Assembly (NCBI GenBank): GCA_025360005.1
Contig: JANYDA010000032.1
Span: 245,040 to 309,039, forward strand
Source of the DNA: Fibrobacteria bacterium
GTDB taxonomy: Bacteria; Fibrobacterota; Fibrobacteria; UBA11236
Length of the DNA: 64,000 nucleotides
Direction: 5' to 3'
The notes beneath the pieces were generated by a model. It did no database searches. It was not told the origin of the DNA and saw only the letters and a program-made list of their open reading frames with translations. Both the position numbers and the translations under genes were made by a program. This document shows positions 33,264 through 42,126 of the stretch, piece after piece (positions within the stretch are counted from its first letter, which is position 1; each line of letters opens with the position of its first letter).

Positions 33264-33379
33264 CGTTAGGCGTTAGGCGTTAGGCGTCGGGCGCAAATGC
33301 AAAAAATGCGCACATTTTGCATTTACGCCCAACGCCCAACGGAGACTGCGAGGTACGGAACCAACGGTCTCCGCCCGAC
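33264..33379. repeat. Heptamer inverted repeat element (tssC-hcp gap)
   Basis: Left heptamers GTTAGGC three times then GTCGGGC at 33265-33292; right GCCCAAC twice at 33327-33340. Between them AAATGCAAAA (33295-33304) and TTTTGCATTT (33315-33324) form an inner stem. A single GCCCGAC follows at 33373. Just beyond, a 15-base unit occurs at 33349-33363 and, with one change, at 33387-33401. The 438-base gap tssC-hcp thus holds the terminator, this element, and about 190 bases before hcp in which I see no gene and no confident promoter. Confidence 0.75.
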
Positions 33380-33599
33380 GAAGCCAGCGAAGTACGGAAC
33401 CCATGATCCATGTCCGACTAAAGCACCCGAAAAAGATCAGCCGTCACTCCCCTAGGGATCATTCGTCACACTTGCCATACCGATGTGAGCCTCCTCACAG
33501 ACTCCGATTCGCCGGAAGATTAACTTATAAGCGTATGACAAGGAAGTGCTATATTTCCACATACGAGAAACCCTCTCACTCAGTACAAGGAGTACTCAC

Positions 33600-34088
33600 A
33601 TGGCGTTGAATGCATACCTCAAGCTTAAGGGACAGAAAACCGGCGAAGTAAAGGGTTCGGTAACCCAGAAGGGTCGCGAAGACAACATCATGGTGATCGC
33701 CGTATCCCATGAAATCATCTCCCCCCGCGATGCCGCATCCGGCCTGCCGACGGGCAAGCGTATGCACAAGCCTTTCGTCATCACCAAGGAACTGGACAAG
33801 TCCACCCCGTTGCTGTACAGCATCCTCTCCAACAATGAGAATGTCACCGAGTTGAACGTGGACTTCTTCCGTCCGGACAAGAGCGGTGTGGAGACCAAGG
33901 CCTACAGCATCAAGCTCACCAACGCCAACATCGCCTCCATTGACTTCCGCATGGCCAACAACAAGCACCCGGACCTGATGAAGTTCGCGGAATACGAAGA
34001 AGTGGCCTTTACCTACCAGAAGATCGAATGGACCTGGCATGCGGGCAACATCATGGCAGGCGACGACTGGGAAGCTCCCGTAGTCTGA
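33600..34088 (+). CDS. hcp: Type VI tube protein Hcp (TssD)
   Basis: A 162-residue protein. It has the Hcp strands: M-A-L-N-A-Y-L-K-L-K-G, then S-H-E-I-I-S-P-R-D, H-K-P-F-V-I-T-K-E-L-D-K-S-T-P, and near the end I-E-W-T-W-H-A-G. Hexamers stack to form the inner tube and can carry small effectors. AAGGAG at 33587-33592 selects the ATG at 33600. It stands as its own transcription unit with its own terminator, as expected for a highly made tube protein. Confidence 0.96.
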   Translation: MALNAYLKLKGQKTGEVKGSVTQKGREDNIMVIAVSHEIISPRDAASGLPTGKRMHKPFVITKELDKSTPLLYSILSNNENVTELNVDFFRPDKSGVETKAYSIKLTNANIASIDFRMANNKHPDLMKFAEYEEVAFTYQKIEWTWHAGNIMAGDDWEAPVV

Positions 34089-34165
34089 TTTCCTGGGTAA
34101 TTCGAATTCAACGCCCGGCGACTCGCCGCCCGGCGCTTTGCGCCGACCGGTGCCTGGCACCGCCG

Positions 34166-34200
34166 AAGCCGGAGGGAAGTCCTTCCGGCTTTAGCTTTTC
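34166..34200 (+). terminator. Terminator after hcp
   Basis: AAGCCGGA at 34166-34173 pairs with TCCGGCTT at 34184-34191, followed by TTAGCTTTT. A second stem (GGTGC/GCACC) lies just before. Confidence 0.7.
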
Positions 34201-34223
34201 CGGGAATTGCTACCTTAGGAACG

Positions 34224-34664
34224 ATGGCGGGAACTTCCTCATTTCTCCCCGAAAGCCTGTTTGAAAAACTAGCGGACCAGTATGCGGACGGCACGCCCAT
34301 CAACGCGGTTCCGCAGGCCTATCGACGCGCCAAAAGTATCGCCGATCATCTTTGGCGGATGTTCAACACACGGCAGGGCTCCCTGCCCCACCTTGCCGAC
34401 TACGGCCTTCCCGACATCACCGAGATCTACCGCAAGCTTCCCGCCAGCCTCAAGGAGCTTGAAGCCACCATCTTGATGCTGGTCACTAAGTACGAACCCC
34501 GCCTTGAGCGGGTGCGCATCCGCCCGCTGCCTACCACGCCTCTCGAATTCAAGCTGAGCTTTGAACTGAGCGCGTCCGTACGCGGCGGCGAACGGATATC
34601 CTTCCAGACGAATTTCCATACCAGCGGTGAAACCCATGTCCAGCCCCTGAAGGCAAGGACCTGA
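34224..34664 (+). CDS. tssE: Type VI baseplate subunit TssE
   Basis: A 146-residue protein of the gp25-like family. It shows R-N-I-like helix (H-L-W-R-M-F-N-T-R-Q-G-S-L-P-H-L-A-D-Y-G-L-P-D), the E-P-R-L-x-x-V motif at about 91-97, and a final beta strand F-E-L-S-A-S-V. TssE is the wedge protein that starts sheath assembly. The A-G-G-A near the ATG is the ribosome site. Confidence 0.93.
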   Translation: MAGTSSFLPESLFEKLADQYADGTPINAVPQAYRRAKSIADHLWRMFNTRQGSLPHLADYGLPDITEIYRKLPASLKELEATILMLVTKYEPRLERVRIRPLPTTPLEFKLSFELSASVRGGERISFQTNFHTSGETHVQPLKART

Positions 34665-34686
34665 GGCCGCAAGGCCCGGAGGCGCC

Positions 34687-36438
34687 ATGTCCGAATTTGA
34701 AAAGTTCTACGACGAGGAACTCCGCTTCCTGATGGAAGGCGGGCAGGAATTCGCGGAAGCCTTCCCGGAACGCGCGCGTTACCTTAACATCACCACCGTG
34801 GAGGATAGAGATCCTTACGTGGAGCGCCTCTTCGAAGGCTTCGCTTTCCTCACCGGGCGCATCCGCCAAAAACTCGAAGACGATTTCCCGGAATTCTCGC
34901 AGAACCTGATGGAGATGGTGGACCCGGCCTTCCTGCGGACCATCCCGTCCCTGGCCATGCTGCAAATCACCTTCCGCGCCAACATGCTCCCCAAGCCTTA
35001 CGTGATTCCGCGCGGCACCGTCTTCCTTTCCAATCCCGTGGGATCGGACATGGCCATCTGCCGCTTCCAGAGCACCCAGGACGTGAGGCTTTACCCTTTC
35101 ACCTTGGCCGGTGCGGACTCCTTGCACCATCCGGTTTACGGGGAAGGCTTCCGCCTCGGCTTCCAGATGGATCCGGGCGCGGATCAAGCGCAGTTGGACA
35201 TCACGGAACTGGCCGTGTACCTGCACGGCGAACGCTCGCTGGGTTATTTCCTGCACCATTATTTCACCGATAAGCTCGCCAAGGTGGTGCTGGAAGGCGA
35301 GGGCTTTTCCCAATCTTTGGGCGGGCAGGAACTGGTGGAACCGGGCGGCTTCGGCGAGAACGAAAGCCTGCTGCCGCACCTGGATAATTCTTTCGAGGGC
35401 AGCCGCTTCCTCCAGGAGTTCTTCGCCTTCGAGGAGAAGTTCCGTTTCATCCGCATCAAGGGCCTCGGCAGGATAGCGGAGATGCCGGACAACAGCCGCT
35501 TCTCGATCAGCTTTTTCTTCAAAGAGCCTGTCCCGGAAGGCAAGCGCGTCAAGCCCGAGAACTTCCGCCTGTTCGCCACGCCGGTGGTGAACCTCTATCA
35601 GACCCAGGCGGAACCGGTAAACCTCAACCACAAGCATTTCGAGTATCCCTTATACGCCGATTCCCGGCGCAAGATGGAGATCTACGAGGTGCAATCCGTC
35701 ACCGGCATCGACAAGAATACCGGCGCGCAAAGGCCTTTCCACAAGTTCAGCGAGTTCCGCCACCAATTGCTGGCCAAGGGCGCGGATGCGGAAGACTCCT
35801 TCTTCCAGGTGCGCCAGGAGATGCAGGGGAAGAACCGGTACCAGACCTATCTCTCAGTGGGCACGCATAAGAAGGTGGAGAACCTCTCCGAGGAGTTCCT
35901 CTCCGTGACCATCCTGGCCACCAACGCCGCCATACCGCGCGAGGAAATCCTGGAGAACGGGATCGTGAACCCCGCCGCCGGCTTCCCCACCTTTTGCAAC
36001 TTCAACAATTTCACGCGGCCCACGGTGCCGGTGTATCCGCCCCGCTCGGAACATTACCTGTGGTACGTGCTTTCCCACATGAACATGAATTACCGGTCGC
36101 TCTGCCAGAAGGGGAATCTCAAAGAGGTATTGTCCCTATACGATTGGACCCACAGCGCCATCAACAAGAAGGTCATCGACGGCGTGATCGGCGCGACTAC
36201 CGCCAAGCGGAACTTCCTGCTGGAATCGCAGCTGGTGGCCGGAGCGGAGATCACGGTGGAGGTACGCGATGGCGCTTTCTCCGAGCCCGGCGAACTGCAT
36301 ATCTTCGCGCGCGTGCTGCTGGAGTTCTTCACCCAATACGCGTCCATCAACCATCTGGTCTCGCTCAAGATGCAATTGCAGCCGTCCGGAAAAGGGTTCA
36401 CCTTGGCCCCGCGGGAAGGCCGATGCCACTTAATCTGA
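34687..36438 (+). CDS. tssF: Type VI baseplate subunit TssF
   Basis: A 583-residue protein. The start F-Y-D-E-E-L-R-F-L-M-E-G-G-Q-E-F-A and R-I-R-Q-K-L-E-D-D-F-P are family hallmarks. Later segments include Q-I-T-F-R-A, I-P-R-G-T-V-F, F-F-F-K-E-P-V and W-Y-V-L-S-H-M-N-M-N. GGAGG precedes the ATG by five bases. It overlaps tssG by 16 bases, consistent with coupled production of wedge subunits TssF2-TssG. Confidence 0.95.
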   Translation: MSEFEKFYDEELRFLMEGGQEFAEAFPERARYLNITTVEDRDPYVERLFEGFAFLTGRIRQKLEDDFPEFSQNLMEMVDPAFLRTIPSLAMLQITFRANMLPKPYVIPRGTVFLSNPVGSDMAICRFQSTQDVRLYPFTLAGADSLHHPVYGEGFRLGFQMDPGADQAQLDITELAVYLHGERSLGYFLHHYFTDKLAKVVLEGEGFSQSLGGQELVEPGGFGENESLLPHLDNSFEGSRFLQEFFAFEEKFRFIRIKGLGRIAEMPDNSRFSISFFFKEPVPEGKRVKPENFRLFATPVVNLYQTQAEPVNLNHKHFEYPLYADSRRKMEIYEVQSVTGIDKNTGAQRPFHKFSEFRHQLLAKGADAEDSFFQVRQEMQGKNRYQTYLSVGTHKKVENLSEEFLSVTILATNAAIPREEILENGIVNPAAGFPTFCNFNNFTRPTVPVYPPRSEHYLWYVLSHMNMNYRSLCQKGNLKEVLSLYDWTHSAINKKVIDGVIGATTAKRNFLLESQLVAGAEITVEVRDGAFSEPGELHIFARVLLEFFTQYASINHLVSLKMQLQPSGKGFTLAPREGRCHLI

Positions 36439-37586
36439 ACCGCTTCCTGTTCAAGGAAGGAACCGAGCTCAATTTCTTCCAGGCCGTCCACCTGTTGGAG
36501 CGGTTGTTCCACGATCGCGGGAAACCGGGCACGGGGGACGATATGCGTTCGGAGCCGGTGCGCTTCGAGACCCTGAATACGCTCGCCTTCCCGCCCGGGG
36601 ACGTCGCCGCGGTATTGCCTCCCCTGTCCTTCCGCGGCCAGGCGCTGGAATTGGATTCGGCCAAACGCGGCGACGAGCCGCCCTCCGATCCGGACGGCCT
36701 GCCTCCCATCCGCGAACTCATCAAGGCCGGGGAAGGGCCCTTGCGCATGTCGCTCACCTTCATGGGCCTGTACGGGGTATCATCGCCGTTACCCTCCTAT
36801 TTCACCGATCCCATCACCCTGCGCAAGATCGAATACTTCGAGCTCAAGAAATTCCTGGACATCTTCACGCACCGGCTCTATTCCCTCTTCTACCGCTCGT
36901 GGAAGAAATACCGGCACTATTCGCAATTCGATCCCGCGCGCCCGGACGAGTACACACTGCGCCTGCTGGCACTGACCGGCCAATGGCCCCGCCGCAACGC
37001 CAAAGTCCAGAGCGGCGCTCCCGGCGCGTCGGCGGAGTTCAACCTGCGGCGAATCCCCTATGCGCGCTTCCTGGGCAACAGGGTGCGTTCCGCCAAAGGA
37101 CTGCAGCAACTCCTGCGCGGGTATTTCGGATTCGAGAAAGTACGCATCCGCCAGTTCGAGTCCGCCTGGGTGGAGATCCCGGTTAAAACCAGCCTGGGCG
37201 ATGCCAAGGTGGCCTTGGGTAAATCCACCCGGCTGGGGGATCGCATGCAGGATCGGTTGTCCCGCTTCACCGTGGAGATTGGCCCTTTGCCCCGCTCGAC
37301 ATTCAACCGCTTTCTGCCTTCGGAACAGGAAGCCTTGAGCGCGATGTCGGGAAGGAACGGGAAGACCGCCGCCGGAGGGCTTAAGGATGGCATCCCGGCC
37401 GGCCTTTTGGATCAGGTGCGGGAACTCATCGATGCCTACCTGCGGGACCCGCTGGACTACCGGATCAAGGTGATCCTGGAGCCGGAAGCGGACCAAGTCC
37501 CGGTACTGGGTTCCGAACATGCCCGTATGGGGATGGGGATTTGGCTGGGCGAGCGGCCCAGAGGGGAGATCGCGTGCAGGCTTTAG
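36423..37586 (+). CDS. tssG: Type VI baseplate subunit TssG
   Basis: A 387-residue protein starting inside the end of tssF. The N-terminus has N-F-F-Q-A-V-H-L-L-E-R-L, then R-F-E-T-L-N-T-L-A-F-P-P-G-D, M-S-L-T-F-M-G-L-Y-G-V-S-S-P-L-P, and H-R-L-Y-S-L-F-Y-R-S-W-K-K-Y. TssG binds two TssF in each wedge. It is the last secretion gene of the cluster; no clpV, vgrG or PAAR gene follows. Confidence 0.95.
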   Translation: MPLNLNRFLFKEGTELNFFQAVHLLERLFHDRGKPGTGDDMRSEPVRFETLNTLAFPPGDVAAVLPPLSFRGQALELDSAKRGDEPPSDPDGLPPIRELIKAGEGPLRMSLTFMGLYGVSSPLPSYFTDPITLRKIEYFELKKFLDIFTHRLYSLFYRSWKKYRHYSQFDPARPDEYTLRLLALTGQWPRRNAKVQSGAPGASAEFNLRRIPYARFLGNRVRSAKGLQQLLRGYFGFEKVRIRQFESAWVEIPVKTSLGDAKVALGKSTRLGDRMQDRLSRFTVEIGPLPRSTFNRFLPSEQEALSAMSGRNGKTAAGGLKDGIPAGLLDQVRELIDAYLRDPLDYRIKVILEPEADQVPVLGSEHARMGMGIWLGERPRGEIACRL

Positions 37587-37687
37587 GAGTGAAATTCTCA
37601 ATTTGAATTTTGACCCTCGCATTGTTTCGTTTTCGCTGGGTTAGCTAGTATATTAAGCACCATTTCAACGCTCTGGAGGCCTTAGGC

Positions 37688-38971
37688 ATGCGCGTTCTCC
37701 CATCTTCGCTTCTCCTGGCCGGCACGCTGGCCGCCGCGGCCCTGGCCGCCAAACCCATCGAATTCTGGGTGAACTCGCAGAGCGACGAAAAGTATTACAA
37801 CAACATGATCCGGACCTACCAGGCCAAGGTCGACAAGAGCTTCGAGGCCAACGTGCGCTCCTACGGGTTCACGGAAATGCCGGATAAGCTGGCCATCGCC
37901 ATCAAGAGCGGCGTCAATCCGCCGGACATCGTGCAATTGGACGAGATCTATTTCAGCCTTTACCTGCGCGGGACCATGCCTTTCGTGGATATCACCGGCC
38001 GCGTGAAAAAATCCGGATTGGACGAAGGCATATTGCCGCAGCGCATGGGCCTCTTCACCTGGAAGGACAAAATCTACGGCCTGCCCCAGAGCACCAGCAA
38101 CGTAGTCCTGTACTACCGCGATGACGTGTTCAAGGATCTGGGCATCACGCCCAAAAGCATCGATACATGGTCCAAGCTGGAAGCGGTGGCCAAGAAAATC
38201 CACACGGAAGCGCGCAGTATGCTGGCGTTGGATTGGTCCTACTTTGAAATCCTGATGCGCCAACGCGGATATGAACTGTTCGATGCGGCCGGCAACCCCT
38301 TGCCGGATTCGGCCGTGGCAGTGGAGACCATGAAGAAGCTGCTCGCCTGGAAAACCGATGGCGTGGGCATCCTGCCGGATCGGGGGTCCATGTTCGAACC
38401 GGAGTTCTTCAACGCCTACGTTTCCACCAACGGAGTACTGGCCATCGTGGGGGCGGACTGGTACGGCCTGGACATGATCCAGGGCTTCGATCCCAAACAC
38501 GCGGGCAAGTGGAAGGCAATGCCCATGCCGGTGTGGACCGATTCCGTTTCGCGCGGGCAGAACAACACTTCCAGCTTTTCCGGCCAGGGTCTGGTCATTT
38601 TCAAGAAAAGCCGGCAGGTGGATAGGGCCTGGGGATTCATCGAATGGGTGATGAAGGACGTGGACGCGAACGTAGAGCGCTACCTCCAGGGCAATTGCTT
38701 CACGCCTTACCGCCCCGCTTGGACCGATTTGCGTTTCAACCGCACGGACGCGTACTTCGGCAATCAATCCCTCGCCAGTCTGCTGATGGAGTTGGCGCCT
38801 CATGTACCCAATGTGATCCAATCGCCTTACCGCGCCCAGTTCGTGCAATTGTTCCGGGAAAAATACTGGAGCGCCATGATGTTGGGCACCACTCCCCCGG
38901 ATTCCGTATTCCATCAGCTCAAAGCGGAATTGCTCAAGGATGGCTCCGCAAAAGGCGGGACCAAACCCTGA
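37688..38971 (+). CDS. Sugar ABC transporter, extracellular solute-binding protein
   Basis: A 427-residue family-1 type binding protein. A signal peptide covers about residues 1-21 with no lipobox. The mature start I-E-F-W-V-N-S-Q-S-D, the A-I-K-S-G-V-N-P-P-D-I-V segment and G-L-P-Q-S-T-S-N-V-V-L-Y-Y are typical of carbohydrate-binding members. Near the end I-Q-S-P-Y-R-A-Q-F-V matches the C-lobe. It should capture an oligosaccharide for the two downstream permeases and the ATPase. A GGAGG-like site precedes the ATG. The stop overlaps the next start. Confidence 0.9.
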   Translation: MRVLPSSLLLAGTLAAAALAAKPIEFWVNSQSDEKYYNNMIRTYQAKVDKSFEANVRSYGFTEMPDKLAIAIKSGVNPPDIVQLDEIYFSLYLRGTMPFVDITGRVKKSGLDEGILPQRMGLFTWKDKIYGLPQSTSNVVLYYRDDVFKDLGITPKSIDTWSKLEAVAKKIHTEARSMLALDWSYFEILMRQRGYELFDAAGNPLPDSAVAVETMKKLLAWKTDGVGILPDRGSMFEPEFFNAYVSTNGVLAIVGADWYGLDMIQGFDPKHAGKWKAMPMPVWTDSVSRGQNNTSSFSGQGLVIFKKSRQVDRAWGFIEWVMKDVDANVERYLQGNCFTPYRPAWTDLRFNRTDAYFGNQSLASLLMELAPHVPNVIQSPYRAQFVQLFREKYWSAMMLGTTPPDSVFHQLKAELLKDGSAKGGTKP

Positions 38972-39915
38972 AGGCGCGACGGGTCAAGCCTCTACCTGTT
39001 TTCCTGCTGGCCCCGTTCTTTTCCATCCTGATCCTGTTCTGGCTGATTCCCATCGCGAAGGGCTTCCACCTCAGCCTGCAATCGGATACCCTGTTCGACG
39101 AACCGGTATTCATCGGGTTCGGCCATTACCTGGATCTGTTCTCGGATGCGCGCTTCTTCCACGCCCTGCGGAACACCTTCGCCTATGCGGCAATGTCCAT
39201 CACCTTGGTGACCGCCTTTTCCCTGGGGTTGGCGCATCTGCTTCAACGCGCCTACGCGACTTTTCGCGGCCCGGTGATGTTCTGCCTGATGCTGCCGGCG
39301 CTCACGCCGCCGGCCGTACTGGCGTTCCTGTATATCCTGGTCTTCAACGGGCCCCATGGGATGCTGAACGGCCTCATCGCCAAACCTTTCGGGCTGCCCA
39401 TGGTGGATTGGATCCGGGACGCCCGCGTCATCAAATTCTCGCTGGTGCTGCTGACCCTGTGGCGCTGGTCCGGATTCACCACCCTGATCCTGCTCTCCGG
39501 GATGGAAGGGATTCCCAAAGCGTATTACGATCTGGCCCGCGCGGAAGGCGCCGGCTTCCGGCAATGCTTCCGCCACGTCACCCTGCCCATGCTTTCCCAT
39601 GTGATCGCTTTCACGGCGGTTTTCCTTTTCCTGGACGCCTTCGTGCTCTTCGAAGGCGCGTATATCCTGTTGGGCGGATCGGGCGGCACCCTGGACGCGG
39701 GCCTGTTGCTGGTCGCCTACACCTACCAGACCGCGTTCACCTTCGGCAAGTTCGGCAGCGCGGCCGCCATGGGCTTCTCCATGGTTCCTTTGCTGATGTT
39801 GATCGTCTGGATGCTGCTGTTGCGCGGCCGCAGCGGACGGACACGCGCCCTGCGCGCGCGACCGGAAAGCGGCGAAGCGCTTTCCCTTTCCCATCCGGGC
39901 GGGACGCATGGCTGA
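38968..39915 (+). CDS. Sugar ABC permease, MalF/UgpA type (CTG start proposed)
   Basis: About 315 residues with six membrane helices. The EAA loop is Y-Y-D-L-A-R-A-E-G-A-G-F-R-Q-C-F near the C-terminal third, ending F-R-H-V-T-L-P. In this frame there is no ATG, GTG or TTG close to the start of the first helix; the codon at 38968 is CTG and forms CTGA with the stop of the binding protein, like an ATGA junction. An upstream GTG at 38644 would overlap the binding-protein gene by 330 bases and is unlikely. The next gene overlaps by eight bases. Confidence 0.8.
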   Translation: MKARRVKPLPVFLLAPFFSILILFWLIPIAKGFHLSLQSDTLFDEPVFIGFGHYLDLFSDARFFHALRNTFAYAAMSITLVTAFSLGLAHLLQRAYATFRGPVMFCLMLPALTPPAVLAFLYILVFNGPHGMLNGLIAKPFGLPMVDWIRDARVIKFSLVLLTLWRWSGFTTLILLSGMEGIPKAYYDLARAEGAGFRQCFRHVTLPMLSHVIAFTAVFLFLDAFVLFEGAYILLGGSGGTLDAGLLLVAYTYQTAFTFGKFGSAAAMGFSMVPLLMLIVWMLLLRGRSGRTRALRARPESGEALSLSHPGGTHG

Positions 39916-40825
39916 AATTTACTCCCACCGGGGGCAAGGCTCCCTTCACGGTAGCGTAGGCGCTACCCCCGGCCGCGGCGGCTTGCGCGCGCGCGGATCG
40001 CTGGGCAAGGGAAGATGGATCGCTTTCCTGGCATCGGGCTTCCTCCTGTTGTTGTGCGCGCTCTTCGCCTTTCCTTTCCTGTGGATGCTGATGGCCACCT
40101 TCAAAGCCAATCCGGAAATTTTCAGCCCCTTTCCCCTGCTGCCGGAGGAGTTCCACCTCCGCCATTACCGCTCCCTGCTGTCCGGGGAGTGGATCCCTTA
40201 TCCGCGCCAGTTCCTGAACTCGCTTTACATCGCCTGCGCGCAAACCGCGCTGGCGGTAGGCATGTCCGCCGCGGCCGGATTCGTATTCGCCAAGCATTCC
40301 TTCCGGGGGCGTCGGGCCCTCTTCGCATTGGCTGTGCTGGTGGTACTGATCCCGCGCCAGGTGATGGTGCTGCCCTTGTTCGCTTGGATGAACGATCTGA
40401 ACCTGCTGGACGGGCCCTGGTCGGTGATCTGGCCCGGAGCCGTCTCCGGCATCGGCGTCATCTATTTCACCCAGGTGTGCAAGCGCCTGCCGGACGAGCT
40501 ATTGGACATGGCCCGCAGCGAAGGCGCTTCCGAATACCGCGTGTTCCTGGCCATCCTGCCGCTCATCAAGCCGGCTTTGATAGCTTACGGCCTCATCCAT
40601 TTCATCATGGCCTGGCATGAGCATTTGATACCTTTGGTGATGCTGAGTTCGCCCGAGCATATGACCGCGGGAGTGGCCCTGAGCAGCCTCTACGGCAGCA
40701 GCCTGCACATTCCATACGGCTTGTTGATGGCAGGATCGGCCATGACCGTGGCGCCCACGGCGCTCCTGTATTTGCTGGTGCAAAGGCATTTCAAATCGTC
40801 CCTTGCCGAGCTTACGCTCCAATAA
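39908..40825 (+). CDS. Sugar ABC permease, MalG/UgpE type
   Basis: A 305-residue permease with six helices. The EAA loop is L-L-D-M-A-R-S-E-G-A-S-E-Y-R-V-F near residue 200. The C-terminus Y-L-L-V-Q-R-H-F is typical of the MalG half. The first 35 residues are Arg- and Gly-rich, longer than usual before helix 1, and a later start may be true. It overlaps the first permease gene by eight bases. Confidence 0.9.
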   Translation: MAEIYSHRGQGSLHGSVGATPGRGGLRARGSLGKGRWIAFLASGFLLLLCALFAFPFLWMLMATFKANPEIFSPFPLLPEEFHLRHYRSLLSGEWIPYPRQFLNSLYIACAQTALAVGMSAAAGFVFAKHSFRGRRALFALAVLVVLIPRQVMVLPLFAWMNDLNLLDGPWSVIWPGAVSGIGVIYFTQVCKRLPDELLDMARSEGASEYRVFLAILPLIKPALIAYGLIHFIMAWHEHLIPLVMLSSPEHMTAGVALSSLYGSSLHIPYGLLMAGSAMTVAPTALLYLLVQRHFKSSLAELTLQ

Positions 40826-40877
40826 AACATGTTCGCGAAGCCGGGCTTTTCCTTTAAGAATGGGGTTCCCGAATAAT

Positions 40878-42008
40878 ATGCCGCGCTTGAAACTGGAAGG
40901 ATTGTCGAAAACGTATCCGGGAGGCGTCAAGGCGCTGGACGGCTTCTCGCTGGACATCGCCGATCGGGAATTCATAGCCGTGGTCGGGCCTTCCGGCTGC
41001 GGCAAGTCCACCTTGCTGCGCATGATCGCGGGATTGGATGAAGTCTCCGCCGGCCGGATTCTCCTGGACGAAAAGGAATTGAACGGATTACCGCCCCGCG
41101 ATCGGGACACCGCCATCATGTTCCAGAATTACGCCTTGTTCCCGCATATGACCGTGGCCGAGAACATGGCATTCGGATTGAAGCTCCGCAAGACGCCGCG
41201 CGCGGAAGTCGCGTCCCGGGTCGCGGAAACGGCGCGGCTCTTGGGCATAGCGGATTTGTTGGGGCGATATCCCGGGGAAATGAGCGGGGGCCAACGGCAA
41301 CGCGCCGCCCTGGGGCGGGCCATCCTGCGCCGGCCCAAGGTCTTCCTTTTCGACGAACCGCTTTCCAACCTGGACGCCAAGATGCGCGCCCAGATGCGCG
41401 TGGAGATTTCCCGTTTGCACCAGTCGCTGGCCTCGACCATGATTTTCGTGACCCATGATCAAGTGGAAGCCATGACCATGGGGGATCGGGTGGTAGTCCT
41501 CAAGGACGGCGTCATGCAGCAGGCCGCCGATCCGGATACCCTGTACCGCCATCCCGCCAACGCCTTCGTAGCCTCCTTCATCGGTTCCCCGGGAATGAAC
41601 CTGTTTCCCGGACGTATCATGGATGTTACGGGGGGGCCGGCTTTCGTGCATCCTTCGTTCACGTGGAAGCTTCCCGAGGCGGTCCGCCCCCGCCTGGCCG
41701 GTTACCAGGACAGGGACGTTCTGTTCGGAATCCGTCCGGAGGACATCGGTTCCGCGGAAGCGCGGCGCGCGGAAGGCGGACCCTCAGTGACGGCCGTAAT
41801 CGGCGTGGTCGAACGGCTGGGCGGCCAGGCCTGTCTTTATTTGCAAGCCGAAGGCGAGCCGGCCGCCGGGGGAAAGGGAGGTGAACTCACCTTCGCCGCC
41901 CGCCCGGAGCAGGCCCAGGGCTTCCATTCCGGCCAAAAAGTGGCATTGCCGATCGCGGCTTGGAATGGGAAATTTTTCGATCCTGCCTCCGGATCCTCGA
42001 TTTTTTAA
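40878..42008 (+). CDS. MsmK/UgpC-type ABC ATPase
   Basis: A 376-residue ATPase. Walker A is G-P-S-G-C-G-K-S-T at about 37-45, the Q-loop is in M-F-Q-N-Y-A-L-F-P, the signature is M-S-G-G-Q, Walker B is V-F-L-F-D-E-P and the H-loop is T-H-D-Q. The C-terminal third is a TOBE/OB domain with G-I-R-P-E-D-I as in MalK/UgpC. It completes the importer. An in-frame ATG at 40860 is an alternative start. Confidence 0.93.
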   Translation: MPRLKLEGLSKTYPGGVKALDGFSLDIADREFIAVVGPSGCGKSTLLRMIAGLDEVSAGRILLDEKELNGLPPRDRDTAIMFQNYALFPHMTVAENMAFGLKLRKTPRAEVASRVAETARLLGIADLLGRYPGEMSGGQRQRAALGRAILRRPKVFLFDEPLSNLDAKMRAQMRVEISRLHQSLASTMIFVTHDQVEAMTMGDRVVVLKDGVMQQAADPDTLYRHPANAFVASFIGSPGMNLFPGRIMDVTGGPAFVHPSFTWKLPEAVRPRLAGYQDRDVLFGIRPEDIGSAEARRAEGGPSVTAVIGVVERLGGQACLYLQAEGEPAAGGKGGELTFAARPEQAQGFHSGQKVALPIAAWNGKFFDPASGSSIF

Positions 42009-42126
42009 GCAAACAAGACCGTACGCGCAAAGGGATCGGAATCCGTGTCATTCCGGGGAATCTATAAGGTTGCTTCCCTTGCCTTTCGGTGGGAAGATTA
42101 AGCTCCTTCCAAAAGGACCGGTGCCG

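Noticed and set aside
33264..33341. CRISPR array
   Set aside because: Units are seven bases, directly adjacent and partly inverted, with no spacers of CRISPR size and no cas gene.
38644..38967. GTG start for the first sugar permease
   Set aside because: It would overlap the binding-protein gene by about 330 bases and add Arg-rich sequence without family match.
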